A DNA stretch of 64,000 nucleotides from positions 1 to 64,000 of the forward strand of contig JAHLKC010000134.1 in assembly GCA_025449115.1 (NCBI GenBank), given 5' to 3'. The stretch is from Chytridium lagenaria (taxonomy: Eukaryota > Chytridiomycota > Chytridiomycetes > Chytridiales > Chytridiaceae). The notes under the pieces were generated by a model. The model was not told the DNA's origin, made no database searches, and worked only from the letters and a program-made list of their open reading frames with translations. This document shows positions 35,833 to 46,271 of the stretch, piece by piece. How positions within the stretch are numbered: the first letter of the stretch is position 1; each line of letters begins with the position of its first letter. The position numbers and the translations under genes were made by a program.

Positions 35833-36892
35833 TCACTTCACCCCCACCAACTTTTCCAAATCCTCCTTCTCACATCCAACAACAACCTCATCCCCCTCCC
35901 CACCCCAATACCCAAACACCATCCTCGGTGTATTAAACGCAACCCCAGGTCCATCCTCTCCCAACACAATCACCCCACCAAGCCCTCCACACGCTTCCTC
36001 CAACTCCCCAACCTGCTCTCTCGCCGCCTCCATCGCACTCTTCCCCCATGTCATCCGATCCACCGCCGATTTCGCCATCACCACGCGTATCAGATCTTCA
36101 CCGTACCCTGTGGACGCGGCGCCTCGTCCTTTGTAGGCGTAGCCACCGCAGCCCCATAAAGGCGTATCCCCAACCCTTCCGGATCGTTTCATGGGCGTGC
36201 CACCTGTTGTTAAGGCGACCACGAGGTGGCTGTGATCGCGGACTAGGCAGCCGACGGTGTCGCTGGGGGTGGCGGGGAAGGGACGGAAGGAGGATTTCAT
36301 GTCGGTTGGGGTGGAGGTGGTGAAACGGGAGAGTTCGCGGGGGGTGATGAGGTTGGTGGTGGGGTAATGAGGTATACCGCATTCTCGGGCGAATTCCTTT
36401 AAGGGGGTGAATAGACGGTTTTTTTTTTGGAAGGGGTTACCTCTGCGCCTTCCCCTGATAACATGACGCATCCGGCGTCTCCCAGTTTCTCCATGACGCA
36501 TCTTGCAACGTCGATGGGATGTTGGGTGTTTTTTAATCCGCATACACTCCCGATGCGTAAAGTGTCGGTGCCGATCATGGCGTCGAGCTCGACTTCGCCT
36601 TTGGCGGTGAGCTTGTGGCGTTAGACGGGGTGGGAAGGGGTGCTTACGAATGATCCTGTGCCGGCGTCAAAGGTGGGGTCGGATTCTAGGTCTCGCATGA
36701 GGGTGACGGCTACTTCTGTGGCGTTGTGTCCGGATTTAAGGAGGGTGATGCCTAGTTGGAGGGCGCGGTGGATGCCTGTGATGGAGGCTGGGGAGGGGGT
36801 TAGATGGGAGGGAGGTGGGGGGGGGGGGTACCTTGCGCGGTGGCGTCGTCCATGGCCCATGCGCCTCCGTGGAGAAGGATGGCGGGTTGCAT
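35833..36892 (-). CDS. Isoaspartyl peptidase / L-asparaginase (Ntn-hydrolase)
   Basis: Ntn-hydrolase of the plant-type asparaginase/taspase family, which removes isoaspartyl residues or hydrolyses asparagine. It starts MQPAILLHGGAWAMDDATAQ, the family N-terminus. It continues with ALQLGITLLKSGHNATEVAV and FDAGTGSFV. After an intron (about 36645-36610) comes ELDAMIGTDTLRIGSVCGL. The long last exon contains SDTVGCLVRD, where the Thr is the predicted autoproteolytic nucleophile. Most relatives have Gly where this has Ser before DTVG. LTTGGTPMKRSGRVGDTPLWGCGGYA follows and contains the substrate-binding RVGDTP motif. The C-terminus is FGYWGGEGDEVVVGCEKED. A frame break lies near 36440 in an eight-T run. 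The enzyme family is secure; substrate preference is not. Confidence 0.9.
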
Positions 36893-37217
36893 GGGTGTAC
36901 GGTGTTGGGTTTTGGATGGGGTCATATTTGTTTTTTTTCAGATTTTTTTCGGTTGGGGTTTGAGTTGGGGATGAGTTTTTATGGGTTTTTACGTTGTTTG
37001 TTCTTGCTTGTAGTTGTACTTTATTTTCAAATAAGAGTGGGGTGTCATTATGCATTCAAGTTTCAAGTGGTTTATACACTACAGAATGCAGTAAAGCCAC
37101 ATGAAAACATACGTTGTTTGACAGCTTGTAATTGTTACGTGATTTATAATTTTGACAACGTTCGAGTACTCGCCAACACCTTTTCCCTCAACCTCCCCGA
37201 CCGATACGCCTCTGCCG

Positions 37218-38257
37218 TCAAATCCTCAGGCAGACACAAACCTGCTCATGCAACAGCCTCACCTCCTCCTTTGCCACCGCTCTAATCGAATCGGTCGTCA
37301 AAGAAACAGCAGGTCGACTCCTCCACCTAAACAACTCTTTAAACAGAGTCTCCCGTCCCTCCACAATATCCGCAATCACATCCCCAAGCACAGGCGTGAA
37401 CTTGAACCATGCCCACTACCACCTGACGCAACGTACAGATCCTCATGATCAGGGACAGCGTCGACGACGAAATGCCCGTCCCACGAGTCAGCGTACCAGC
37501 AGACGCGGGTTTGGTGGATATCGAGAGTGTTGAGATGGGGAAAGTGGAGGGCGAAAAAGTCGCGGTATTCGAGGACGGCGGTGATGGGGATCTCGGGGGT
37601 GTGGTGGTGGTGTTGCCAATGGTGTTGTGGTACCCGTTGGGACCTATCGAGGGGTACCCTGATCCGTGGTTTGCGATTTTAAGAATGCCATTGTGGGTGA
37701 CGGGGAAGCCATAGTACCCGTACTGCGTGACATCGCTGAACCAGACGGGGAAGACAGAGGGGTTGTAGGTGGCGGCAGTTTCTGGGTCAAGGTTGAATTG
37801 AACAACGGCCTGACCGACTGGCGTGCAGAGGGATTGGAATTCAGGGAGAAGCGAGGGTGTCCAACTTCCAGCTGCGATGATGACTTTACCGTGATAGGTT
37901 GAACCGTCGAGGGCTTCAAAGCCAATGACTTTGGAGCCCCTTTTTAAAAGACGTTTGAATGTGCCTTTAAGGCCTGTGATGATGGGGATACCGGATTCAC
38001 GGACGAGGTCAGAGAGGTATTGGATGGTGAGACTGCTGTCTGCGAATCCAGCGCCAGCGTTGTAGTAGCCGTGTGGGATGGAGTGGCGGGCGCTGGAGAG
38101 ACGTGGCCAGTCGCCTGGTTTAGATGAGGAAGGGGAGAGGAGGGTGATGCGGTCCCCCTTTCCGGCTTTTGTGAGGTTTTGCAGACTGTCTTGCTCGAAC
38201 GCGTTCATTTTGGGGTTGATGGTGAGGTAAGCGGCTCCGCATTCCACATAGAGCTAA

Positions 38258-38319
<62 letters not shown>

Positions 38320-39082
38320 GGAGCATGTACGAGTAAGTATCATACCTTTATTGTGATTGTAGAAAGCAAAAGGAGGTGAATGGTAGGTCCTACCGGTCTT
38401 CCGAATCGCTTGACGGCATCTTTATTCCACACCTTGAACTTTTCTATAGCATCCAGAGCAAGGTTCTTTTGATTGACATGATGAGATAAGAAGAGTGGAT
38501 AAGAAGAGATATAAGAGTGATATAATAGTATAAAGAGTGATGTAAGAGTGATAAGATAAGAGTGCAGATATAAGAGTGATATAAGAGTGATAAGAGGATA
38601 AGAGTATAACTAAGGTAAGAAGATATAAAGAATATATATAAAGAATATATAAAGAATATATACATAAAGAATATATATAAAGAATATATATATAAAGAAT
38701 ATAAGGAATAGAAATACCTGATACAAGACATCAGTCCCATAGTCAGCACGCACCACCTTGTTGACATCAACAGAGGCAGCATCCTTCACAGGGACATTGA
38801 ATCGATCTATATATTATTATATTATTATTATTATATATATAAAGTATATTATATGTTATTGTTATTGTTATTATAGTATAGTAGAGTAGAGTAGATTATG
38901 AATATAAAAGATAAGAATACAAGGTATTTACTAATGCATACTACTACTACTAATGCATAATGAACAATAATACTAAAATATATTTATGAATTACCAAACA
39001 CAGTCACTTGATGCCCTCTGCATGCCAAAGCATAGGCTGTGGAGAGTCCAAACGTTGATCCTCCTACAACAAGGTACATCAT
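37218..39082 (-). CDS. FAD-dependent amine oxidase (sarcosine/pipecolate/fructosyl-amino-acid oxidase family)
   Basis: Flavoenzyme of the monomeric sarcosine oxidase family, oxidising a secondary amine with release of peroxide. It starts MMYLVVGGSTFGLSTAYALA, a Rossmann FAD-binding motif. The next exon has NVPVKDAASVDVNKVVRADYG, matching the family's conserved S-D-K-x-RxDY segment. The main exon begins LYVECGAAYLTI and includes GYYNAGAGFADSS and KVIIAAGSWTPSLLP. After a frame break near 37560 the family C-terminus follows (WYADSWDGHFVVD, then SGGSGHGFKFTPVLGDV). Its usual covalent-flavin Cys was not identified with confidence. Introns are unusually repeat-rich: a (GA)n run at 38266-38317 and AT-rich repeats at 38470-38700 and 38810-38990. 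Confidence 0.87.
38266..38317. repeat. (GA)n microsatellite in an intron
   Basis: About 25 GA dinucleotides directly after an A-run, inside an intron of the amine oxidase gene. Confidence 0.9.
38470..38990. repeat. AT-rich simple repeats in amine oxidase introns
   Basis: Degenerate GATATAAGAGT and AAGAATATATA repeats (about 38490-38710), then TTAT and GTATA repeats (about 38810-38900). They flank the small exon encoding the SVDVNKVVRADYG segment. Confidence 0.75.
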
Positions 39083-39485
39083 ATATAATATTAGATATAT
39101 AATGTGTGTGTGATGTAATAATAATGTATATGTATATATATATATATTGTACATAGGTATTTATATAATAGTTTATGTATATGTTTGTATCACCTATCAT
39201 CCCAATTTACATTAAAATTAATTATATAGTATCCATATTCCATATTATTAATAATATTATCCATCCATCACTCACCATCAAATCTCCTTCTGATTTCAAA
39301 ACAAATTTATTATTTATTAAATTGAATTTATTATAAGTTAATTCATTCATTCATTTCAGCCGAGTCTGTATACCTACCTATATTCTAATACATAATTAAT
39401 AATATTTAAATACTGAATTTATATATTTATTTATTTCTCCATCACAAAAACTTTTTTCATTCATTCATCCATCCATTCATTCATC
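39083..39485. other. Divergent promoter region, amine oxidase / 6PGDH
   Basis: The 403-bp AT-rich stretch between two divergent start codons must carry both promoters. It includes TATA-like runs and CATT/ATTC repeats just upstream of the 6PGDH start. Confidence 0.6.
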
Positions 39486-42325
39486 ATGGCCGCTATGTGA
39501 GTATAGTAGGATTAGGAGGCAGTAGCGTCATCATACACTATACACTACTTACTACCACCCACCACCACCATCATCAACCATCATCACCAACCATCATCAC
39601 CACCAGTATCATGACCACGTAGATCCATCCCATCCATCAACAAACAGAGAACGATACATGACTATTACTCTATTCATCTAGAAGAGGCTTGGAAAAATGT
39701 CCTCGAGAGTGCATGCACTCTCACTTTATTCGCAAATGATCCATTGGATAGAAACGGGATGGATTCACTCTTGTTGCTCTTTTTAAACAAAAAGTTGCTT
39801 TTCATTAGCTTCACACCCCCCCCCACCCTCTTGTGCGTGCCTTCCACCAATCCTACGTTTCCATGCGTGCGTGCATGCAAAACGCCCATTCTTCATATCC
39901 TCTCATTCAATACATACACTAGGCCGCGGTTGTGGGGATGGAGCCGACGCGGCATTGCATCTCTATCCTCCCAATCATTCCACCATCCTCGAGCTTCCCT
40001 CATCTTGAGACCAACCTTTTTGAACGTCCATATTCCTAGATCGCGCATTTCTAACATTGCTGACTCCCTCTCCCCTCCTCGCCCCAGTGCTGACATTGGT
40101 CTCATCGGTCTGGCCGTCATGGTAAGTGTTTCGGATCTCTTGCGATTGGACCTGGGAATGACAGTATTCTTTTTTTTTCGGGGGAGGAATGTTTTTCATT
40201 GACTCTTTTACCGCTTTTATGAATTATAGGGCCAGAACCTTATCCTCAACATGAACGATCACGGCTACACGGTAAGGATTCCTTTCCATCATGAGCAAGT
40301 CTCGCCGAAAGAGTTTATCTTGGAATGATGCCGCATGCATTTTAGCCGGAAAAGCGTTTTTTGGATTCTCTCAAATGCGAGCTGCATAGCACTGCTTTAC
40401 GCTCTTTGCGACATTATTCTTTACTCATCTGCATATCCTCATCTGCTCAATCGCTCTTTATTATGGATCACCATTTTCGTCTCTTGCGGATGGGAGATGG
40501 CGTCTGAATGGGCTTTTCCTCTTTTCAATTTTTCTTTGAAATTGACATCTGATTTCAATCTTGATTGTCACTCATGTCCGATAACAGGTGTGCGCTTACA
40601 ACCGTACCGTCGAGAAGGTTGACCAGTTCCTTGCCCATGAGGCCAAGGGTAAGCCTTTCCATTCCCTTTTTCAGTTTTACTCTATCATTCTATCATGATT
40701 TTTGTACATGTATAGCATACCGGATAACTTACGACTACACCCACCGTGTCTTTTTTGTTACGATACGTTTAGGTACCAAGATTATTGGTGCCCGTTCCAT
40801 CCAGGAGCTCTGCGCTCGCCTCAAGAGGCCGCGTAAGGTCATGATGCTTGTCAAGGCTGGTGCCGCCGTTGACGACTTTATCAACCTCCTCCTTCCTTAC
40901 CTTGAGCCTGGAGACATTATCATTGACGGTGGTAACTCTCACTTCCCTGACACCATTCGTCGTGCCAAGGAGCTCGAGGCCCGTGGTTTCCTCTTTGTCG
41001 GTGCTGGTGTGTCTGGTGGTGAGGAGGGTGCCCGTTACGGTCCTTCGCTTATGCCGGGTGGTTCCCCTGCTGCCTGGTGAGACGACTTTTTACCTCCTTG
41101 ACATGGTTTTCTATGCCATTGACTTGAAACTAACCTTGTTTGAACAAAAGGCCCCACTTGAAGAACATTTTCCAGGACATTTCTGCCAAGACCAAGGATG
41201 GAGAGCCCTGCTGCGACTGGGTCGGCGAGGGCGGTTCCGGCCACTATGTCAAGATGGTTCACAACGGTATTGAGTATGGTGACATGCAAATCATCAGTGA
41301 GGCCTATGCCCTCCTCAAGGACGTTCTTGGGCTTTCTCACGATGAGATGGGTGATGTCCTTGCCAAGTGGAATGAGGGCGAGCTTGACTCTTTCTTGATT
41401 GAAATTACCAGGGATATCCTCAGGTTCAGAGATGTGGATGGAAAGCCCCTTGTCGACAAGATCAGGGATACCGCTGGACAGGTGAACTTTCCTGCTACTT
41501 TGTTTTACTTCAATTCTTTTGGGGGGGGAATATGCCGAGATGATGATTCTAAAAATTGTATTTATATAATAGAAAGGAACCGGCAAGTGGACCGCCGTCT
41601 CTGCTCTTGACCTCGGTATCCCCGTCACCCTTATCGGAGAGGCTGTGTTTGCGCGTTGCTTGTCTGCCCTCAAGGATAGCGTGTTGCCGCCTCCAAGATT
41701 CTCCATGGCCCCGCTGCCGTCCGTTTCTCGGGTGACAAGGCGGCGTTCATTGAGGACATTAGGCAGGCCGTGTATGCTGCCAAGATCATTTCTTATGCTC
41801 AAGGATTCATGGAGCTCAGGGAGGCTGCCAAGACTGAGGGCTGGAACTTGAACTATGGTGGTATTGCGCTCATGTGGAGGGGTGGTTGCATTATTAGAAG
41901 GTAAAAAAGATATTCTCCTGTATGCTCGCGTAGATACGTTGTTAGTTGAGGTAGTCTAACCTAATGTTCACATCTCAACAGTGTCTTCCTCGGCGACATT
42001 ACCAACGCTTTCCGCACCAACCCCAACCTCCAGAACCTTCTCGTCGACCCCTTCTTCACCAAGGCCATCCACCGCTGCATGCCCTCGTACCGTCGCGTTG
42101 TGTCTCAAGCCGTCCTTCTCGTGTCCCCGTCCCTTGCTTTGGCCACCGCCTTGACCTTTTTCGATGGGTACCGTAGCGCCAGAGTTCCCGCGAACCTCCT
42201 TCAGGCTCAGCGAGACTTTTTCGGTGCGCACACTTATGAGCTTGAGGATAAGCCTGGGACTTGGGTGCACACCAACTGGACTGGACGTGGTGGGAGGGTT
42301 TGCGTCGTCGACTTACCAGGCTTGA
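39486..42325 (+). CDS. GND1: 6-phosphogluconate dehydrogenase, decarboxylating
   Basis: Cytosolic NADP enzyme of the oxidative pentose phosphate pathway, converting 6-phosphogluconate to ribulose 5-phosphate and CO2. The first coding exon is only 11 nt (39486-39496). Joined to 40088 it gives [19 protein letters not shown], the expected N-terminus with its GLxxMG Rossmann loop. Later motifs are [71 protein letters not shown] (catalytic Lys and substrate loop), [14 protein letters not shown] and [16 protein letters not shown]. The C-terminus FASSTYQA follows after a frame break near 42295. Another one-base loss lies near 41680, and a compensating loss/gain pair lies at about 42122-42137. These defects in an essential single gene argue for sequence errors. 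Seven or so introns; the first is 591 nt. Confidence 0.96.
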
Positions 42326-42911
42326 GGGTGAGGACTGTGTTTTTGTTTTTTGGGGGGAGGGTGTGTGGACGGCCCATTTTGCGTTTTTTTTTTTGTTATT
42401 TTTTGATTCCGGTTTTTTTTTTGTTTTTCACGTTTTTTTTGACCTCTTTTTGCCTTACACCCCCCTTTTGTTTCTCCGCCTCTTTTTTTTTTTTTGATGT
42501 TTTTATTTGCTGTTTGTAAGTAGCCCTCATTCACCAAATGGTTTTTGTTGGGTGATGGTGGGGTTTTTTTTACTTTTTGTTGTTTTATGTAGCTGTGTAT
42601 CTGACATTTTTGGCCACCACCCACCTTTAGTTTTTTTTTACATTGTGACATTCCACACCTCTGTTTTTTTCTGCTTGTTTTTGTGGGAAGTGACGTGGGA
42701 GGAGAGTTTGATCAAAAAAAACGAAAACGTTTTTGGTGTTTGTGAATTTAAAAACTTGAGGAGACATGGCTCAACCCGTTATCATTTTTCCAGATTAAAC
42801 CCAGGTTCCTTGGCCACCTGAAACATTTTTTAAGCTTTTTTATAATTTTTTATTTTTTTGGTACTTTTTTTTTGGTGGCTGTATAACCAACCCGTAAACA
42901 ACGAAACGAGG
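42326..42911. other. T/G-rich spacer, 6PGDH to R-SNARE
   Basis: Strong T-runs on the plus strand. An additional 5' exon of the R-SNARE gene could lie here, but none could be defined. Confidence 0.5.
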
Positions 42912-43867
42912 ATGGCGAGTCGAGCTGATCAAGTGCAGAGACAGATTGATGATGTTGTGGGGATTATGAATGGTGAGGATTTGGGGGGTGTTGTTGTGTG
43001 GGGGCGTTGGGGCGAGGAATGGCGAGTGGAGGGGGTGATGGGGCGAATGCAATGGATGATGCTTTATGAAGCGTTGGGGCGAGGAATGCAATGGTGGATG
43101 ATGCTTTATGAAAAGATGGGATGCAGGTTTGGGATGGGAGGGCGGGGTTGTGGGTGGTAGGGGAATGCGATGTCTTTGAAAAGATGGAGAGGGTGCCGTG
43201 TGCTGTTTTATGGGAAAGGAAAGTTGTGTGTGCGGATATGGGAATGGAAAGTTGTGTGTGCGGGTATGGGAGGGGGGGAAGGGGTTGTGTGCGGGTATGG
43301 AGATTTTATGGTTGATTTTTTTTGGAATGCCGTTTTTTTTTTGAGGGTGGGAGGGGGGATGGGGTATGGGTGAAAGCCTTTTTTTAATTGGTTTTGGCGT
43401 TTGCGAAGAATGATTTTGGAAGGATGGAGATGGGGTTGTGGGGCGGGTTATGGGGGTGTATGCGGTTATGGGGGTGAAAGTTTTTTTTATTCGTTTTGGC
43501 GTTTGCGAAGAGGCTCTGACGTTTGTTTTTTTTTTTTGGTAGAGAATGTGAGTAAAGTGGCTCAACGTGGAGAAACGCTTGATTCGCTCGGGAACGATCA
43601 GGTAAAGATATCCCCCGTTCCTTTTTATATTTTCGTTGATGTATTTTATATTTAATGCTGGCTATGCTTTCCTTTCTTTTTCGTGACCACCCACACGTAT
43701 ACAGACCGTCTCAACACCTCGACCCAAAATTTCGCCACCAAATCCAAAGATGTTCGACGGAAAATGTTTTGGAAGGATATGAAGACTCGCATCATCTTGG
43801 GAGTTGCTGGGGTGTGCTTTTGATTGTGATTGTGGCGGTGATTTTGGTGGGGGGTGAAAGGGTTTAA
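42912..43867 (+). CDS. SNC1: R-SNARE, synaptobrevin/VAMP (Snc-type)
   Basis: Vesicle SNARE for exocytosis and endosomal fusion. Exon 42912-42972 gives MASRADQVQRQIDDVVGIMN. Exon 43543-43601 gives ENVSKVAQRGETLDSLGNDQ, with the zero-layer Arg in VAQRGETL. The last exon gives DRLNTSTQNFATKSKDVRRK, then MFWKDMKTRIILGVAG and, after a one-base break near 43813, the membrane anchor LLIVIVAVILVGGERV. Heptad spacing and the KMFWKDMK juxtamembrane stretch are diagnostic of VAMP/Snc. There is also a one-base phase problem at the start of the last exon (about 43705). Intron 1 is 570 nt, G/T-rich and internally repetitive. A short upstream N-terminal exon is possible because most relatives have about 25 more residues. 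Confidence 0.88.
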
Positions 43868-44105
43868 GGGGGATGGAAATCAGGTTTGTGTGGGCCTTTT
43901 TTTGTGTTTTTTTTTGGGATGTTGATGGTGTTGTTTTTTTTTTTCGTAGGTTGGGGAGTGGCGAATCCGTCGAGTTCTCGACGGTGGGGTGAGCGGAGAT
44001 GCGGAATGAGGTTTGTAGGTTTTTTTTTTGGGGTCGTGTTTTCTTTTTTTTTTTTTGGCGGGGGTCGTTGTTGATGGTTGTTTTTTTTTGGGGGGTAGGG
44101 TTTGC

Positions 44106-44204
44106 ATGGAAATCGTTGACGTGCTCCGACTTTAAGCTTTTACCGCGTTACCAAAGCTCTCACGGAAACCGTTGACATGCTCCGACTTAAAGCTTGACCG
44201 CGCC
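44106..44204. repeat. Direct repeat pair, ~42-bp unit
   Basis: 44106-44147 and 44162-44204 share GGAAA-CGTTGAC-TGCTCCGACTT then AAGCTT and ACCGCG, at about 85% identity by eye and 56-bp periodicity. Confidence 0.8.
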
Positions 44205-45110
44205 CTTTTTTTTTTTTTTGATATTTTTTTAGCCGTTGAATCCCCCATTCGCTAGTTTTGCGATATTCTCATCCGCGTATCTGTATTTTTCATGTGTCTT
44301 TTGTATGTTTCTCTTGGCATGTATTTTTCTCTCCCGTTTTTGTGGGAGGCTCTGTCTCTGGTTTTTTTTTTTGCAGGTTATGGTTTGCTGCACGTGTCGC
44401 CCTTTTTTCTTTGAAATTAAAAGAAATCTCGTATTCTCATTTTTGGGGTTTTCGTGGTTTTTTTGGCGGATGGGTGGAAAGGCGTGGGGTGGGCCTTTGG
44501 GATTGTGATGGCTGCAAAGAATGGAAATATGAGCGGGTGATGGATATGAAAAGATTCCGTCAATATGTTTTTAAAACGTGGGTTTTGGATGGAAGCAGGA
44601 TTCTTGAAAAGTCAAATTAGAAGCATTACAGTAGAGAAGAAAAGGCGTACGATGATACGGTGATACTTGGTACTGAAAGAAAATAGAAAACGTGTCGTTC
44701 ATATAGTACAGCGATACTGGGAAAATGGAATAACTTTCTTTTTATGAGGCATCCATGACTTGCGTGAATTTCTCATCCTGCGTATCATGGGGAATGTAGC
44801 TTTGTTGTTATGAAAAAGGGATCTGTGAGATACATTCGATAAAACGATAAATGATCTCCAGCGTGTCGTGAACTAACAGATGATGTATTTTGGGGATAAA
44901 CCTGCCATTCAACGACGAAGAAAAAAAGATGAATCGCGTTAACCTTTTTAAAATAATAGGTAAAGTGCTTTTTTATCCTAGCAATACAATAACATCGGTT
45001 AACTAGCCATCTACTTTTTTTTTATTACGCTTGGGTATGCAGTATCCCTTATTACCATAAAATGTAACTTAAAAATTGGGGGTTATGTCGGCGTTTACTA
45101 TAAAAAAAAA

Positions 45111-45474
45111 AACACCTTCATCGTGTCCCTTACGGAAAGCTCGAATGGTCTTATAACATCCATTCTCTGACGAATTCAAAAAAGAGCTGATACATGGGTT
45201 CTTTGAAAATACTATAAAACGTAACCCCCTTGACGTCAACGCGTTGTTTTTTCAAAAGTGGAGTGGAACTGTATGACTGTAATCGTAACAAAACAAACAA
45301 ACACCTTCATCGTTTCCCTTCCAAAGAGCCGAATGGACTTATAGATTCCTTTCTTAGACGAGTTCAACAAAGCGCAGATACATGGGTTCTTTGAAAATAC
45401 CATAAAACGTTACTCCCTGGCTTCAACGCGTTGTGTTTTTTTTTTTTCCAAAAGTGGAGTGGAACCCTACGACA
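45111..45474. repeat. Tandem duplication, ~189-bp unit
   Basis: Copies begin at 45111 and 45300 with AACACCTTCATCGT. They share GATACATGGGTTCTTTGAAA, ATAAAACGT, TTCAACGCG/GTCAACGCG and AAAAGTGGAGTGGAAC. The copies differ by point changes and small indels. Confidence 0.82.
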
Positions 45475-46014
45475 AACCATAAGATATTCAACATAAACCG
45501 TATGAGATAGATTCTTAATAACCCCCTACCTCCTATAAATCTTGCTTCCAAAAACCAGACACTTTTTTTCGTAGTCAAGTGTCACTTCCCAACCCCTTAT
45601 TCTGGAACCTGAAACACGACGCGTGTCACCATTCAATACGTCATAGGCTTTGGACTTTAACAACAACACGCGTCCTGCGCACTGCTAAGTCAGTATAGCA
45701 GTTCTTGAAACTTTTATCCTTCCCCAAATCTATGTAAAAAAGAACCGAAAAACAAAGTATAAAACCACTCAAATTATCTGTACTTATAAATACCCATGTA
45801 TTTTTTACCAAAAAAAAATAGAGTAAACAACCTCAACACTCAACCCCATTTTCATCCTCATACAACAAATAAAAGCAACATAAAAAAAAAAATCAACAAA
45901 ACATCCCGGAAACGTGCCGGCACAGACAAAAAAAACAAAAATAGGAAAATAGAACAAAACACATACAAAATAAACCGCACAAAGCCACAAAAAAAAAAGG
46001 CGAGTGACGGATAC

Positions 46015-46042
46015 ACACACACACACACACATACACACACAC
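46015..46042. repeat. (CA)n microsatellite
   Basis: Interrupted CA/TA dinucleotide run in the A-rich part of the gene-free region. Confidence 0.8.
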
Positions 46043-46271
46043 AAAAGGATAGGACCGACGGTGAGGAGAGACAAAAAGACAATAGGGAAAAAAGGGTGTT
46101 GTTTAAAAAGAAATTTCAAAGTGTACAAAAAAAAAGGGGGGTGGGGGGGGAACAAAAAAGAATGAATTATAGCAAAGAGTGAGGTGGTCGCCACGTAATG
46201 AAAATAAAACTACAGTGTGCATGAATGAATAGCTTCAATAGACTTCACCCAAACTTTTCCAACTTTACGGA

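Larger units (their letters stand above)
43868..46200. other. Gene-free repeat-rich region
   Basis: About 2.3 kb without a supported gene. The first part is T/G-rich on the plus strand with T-runs to ~44420. The last part (45790-46150) is A-rich with a CA repeat. Two local duplications are listed separately. Open frames here are low-complexity and show no domain. Confidence 0.6.

Noticed and set aside
39486..42325. 6PGDH as a pseudogene because of its frame breaks
   Set aside because: All catalytic motifs are intact, the breaks are single bases (one pair self-compensating), and the same type of break occurs across unrelated housekeeping genes in the window.
45796..46182. 128-codon Lys/Asn/Thr-rich frame
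   Set aside because: Built from A-rich simple sequence and a CA repeat, with no domain or splice context.
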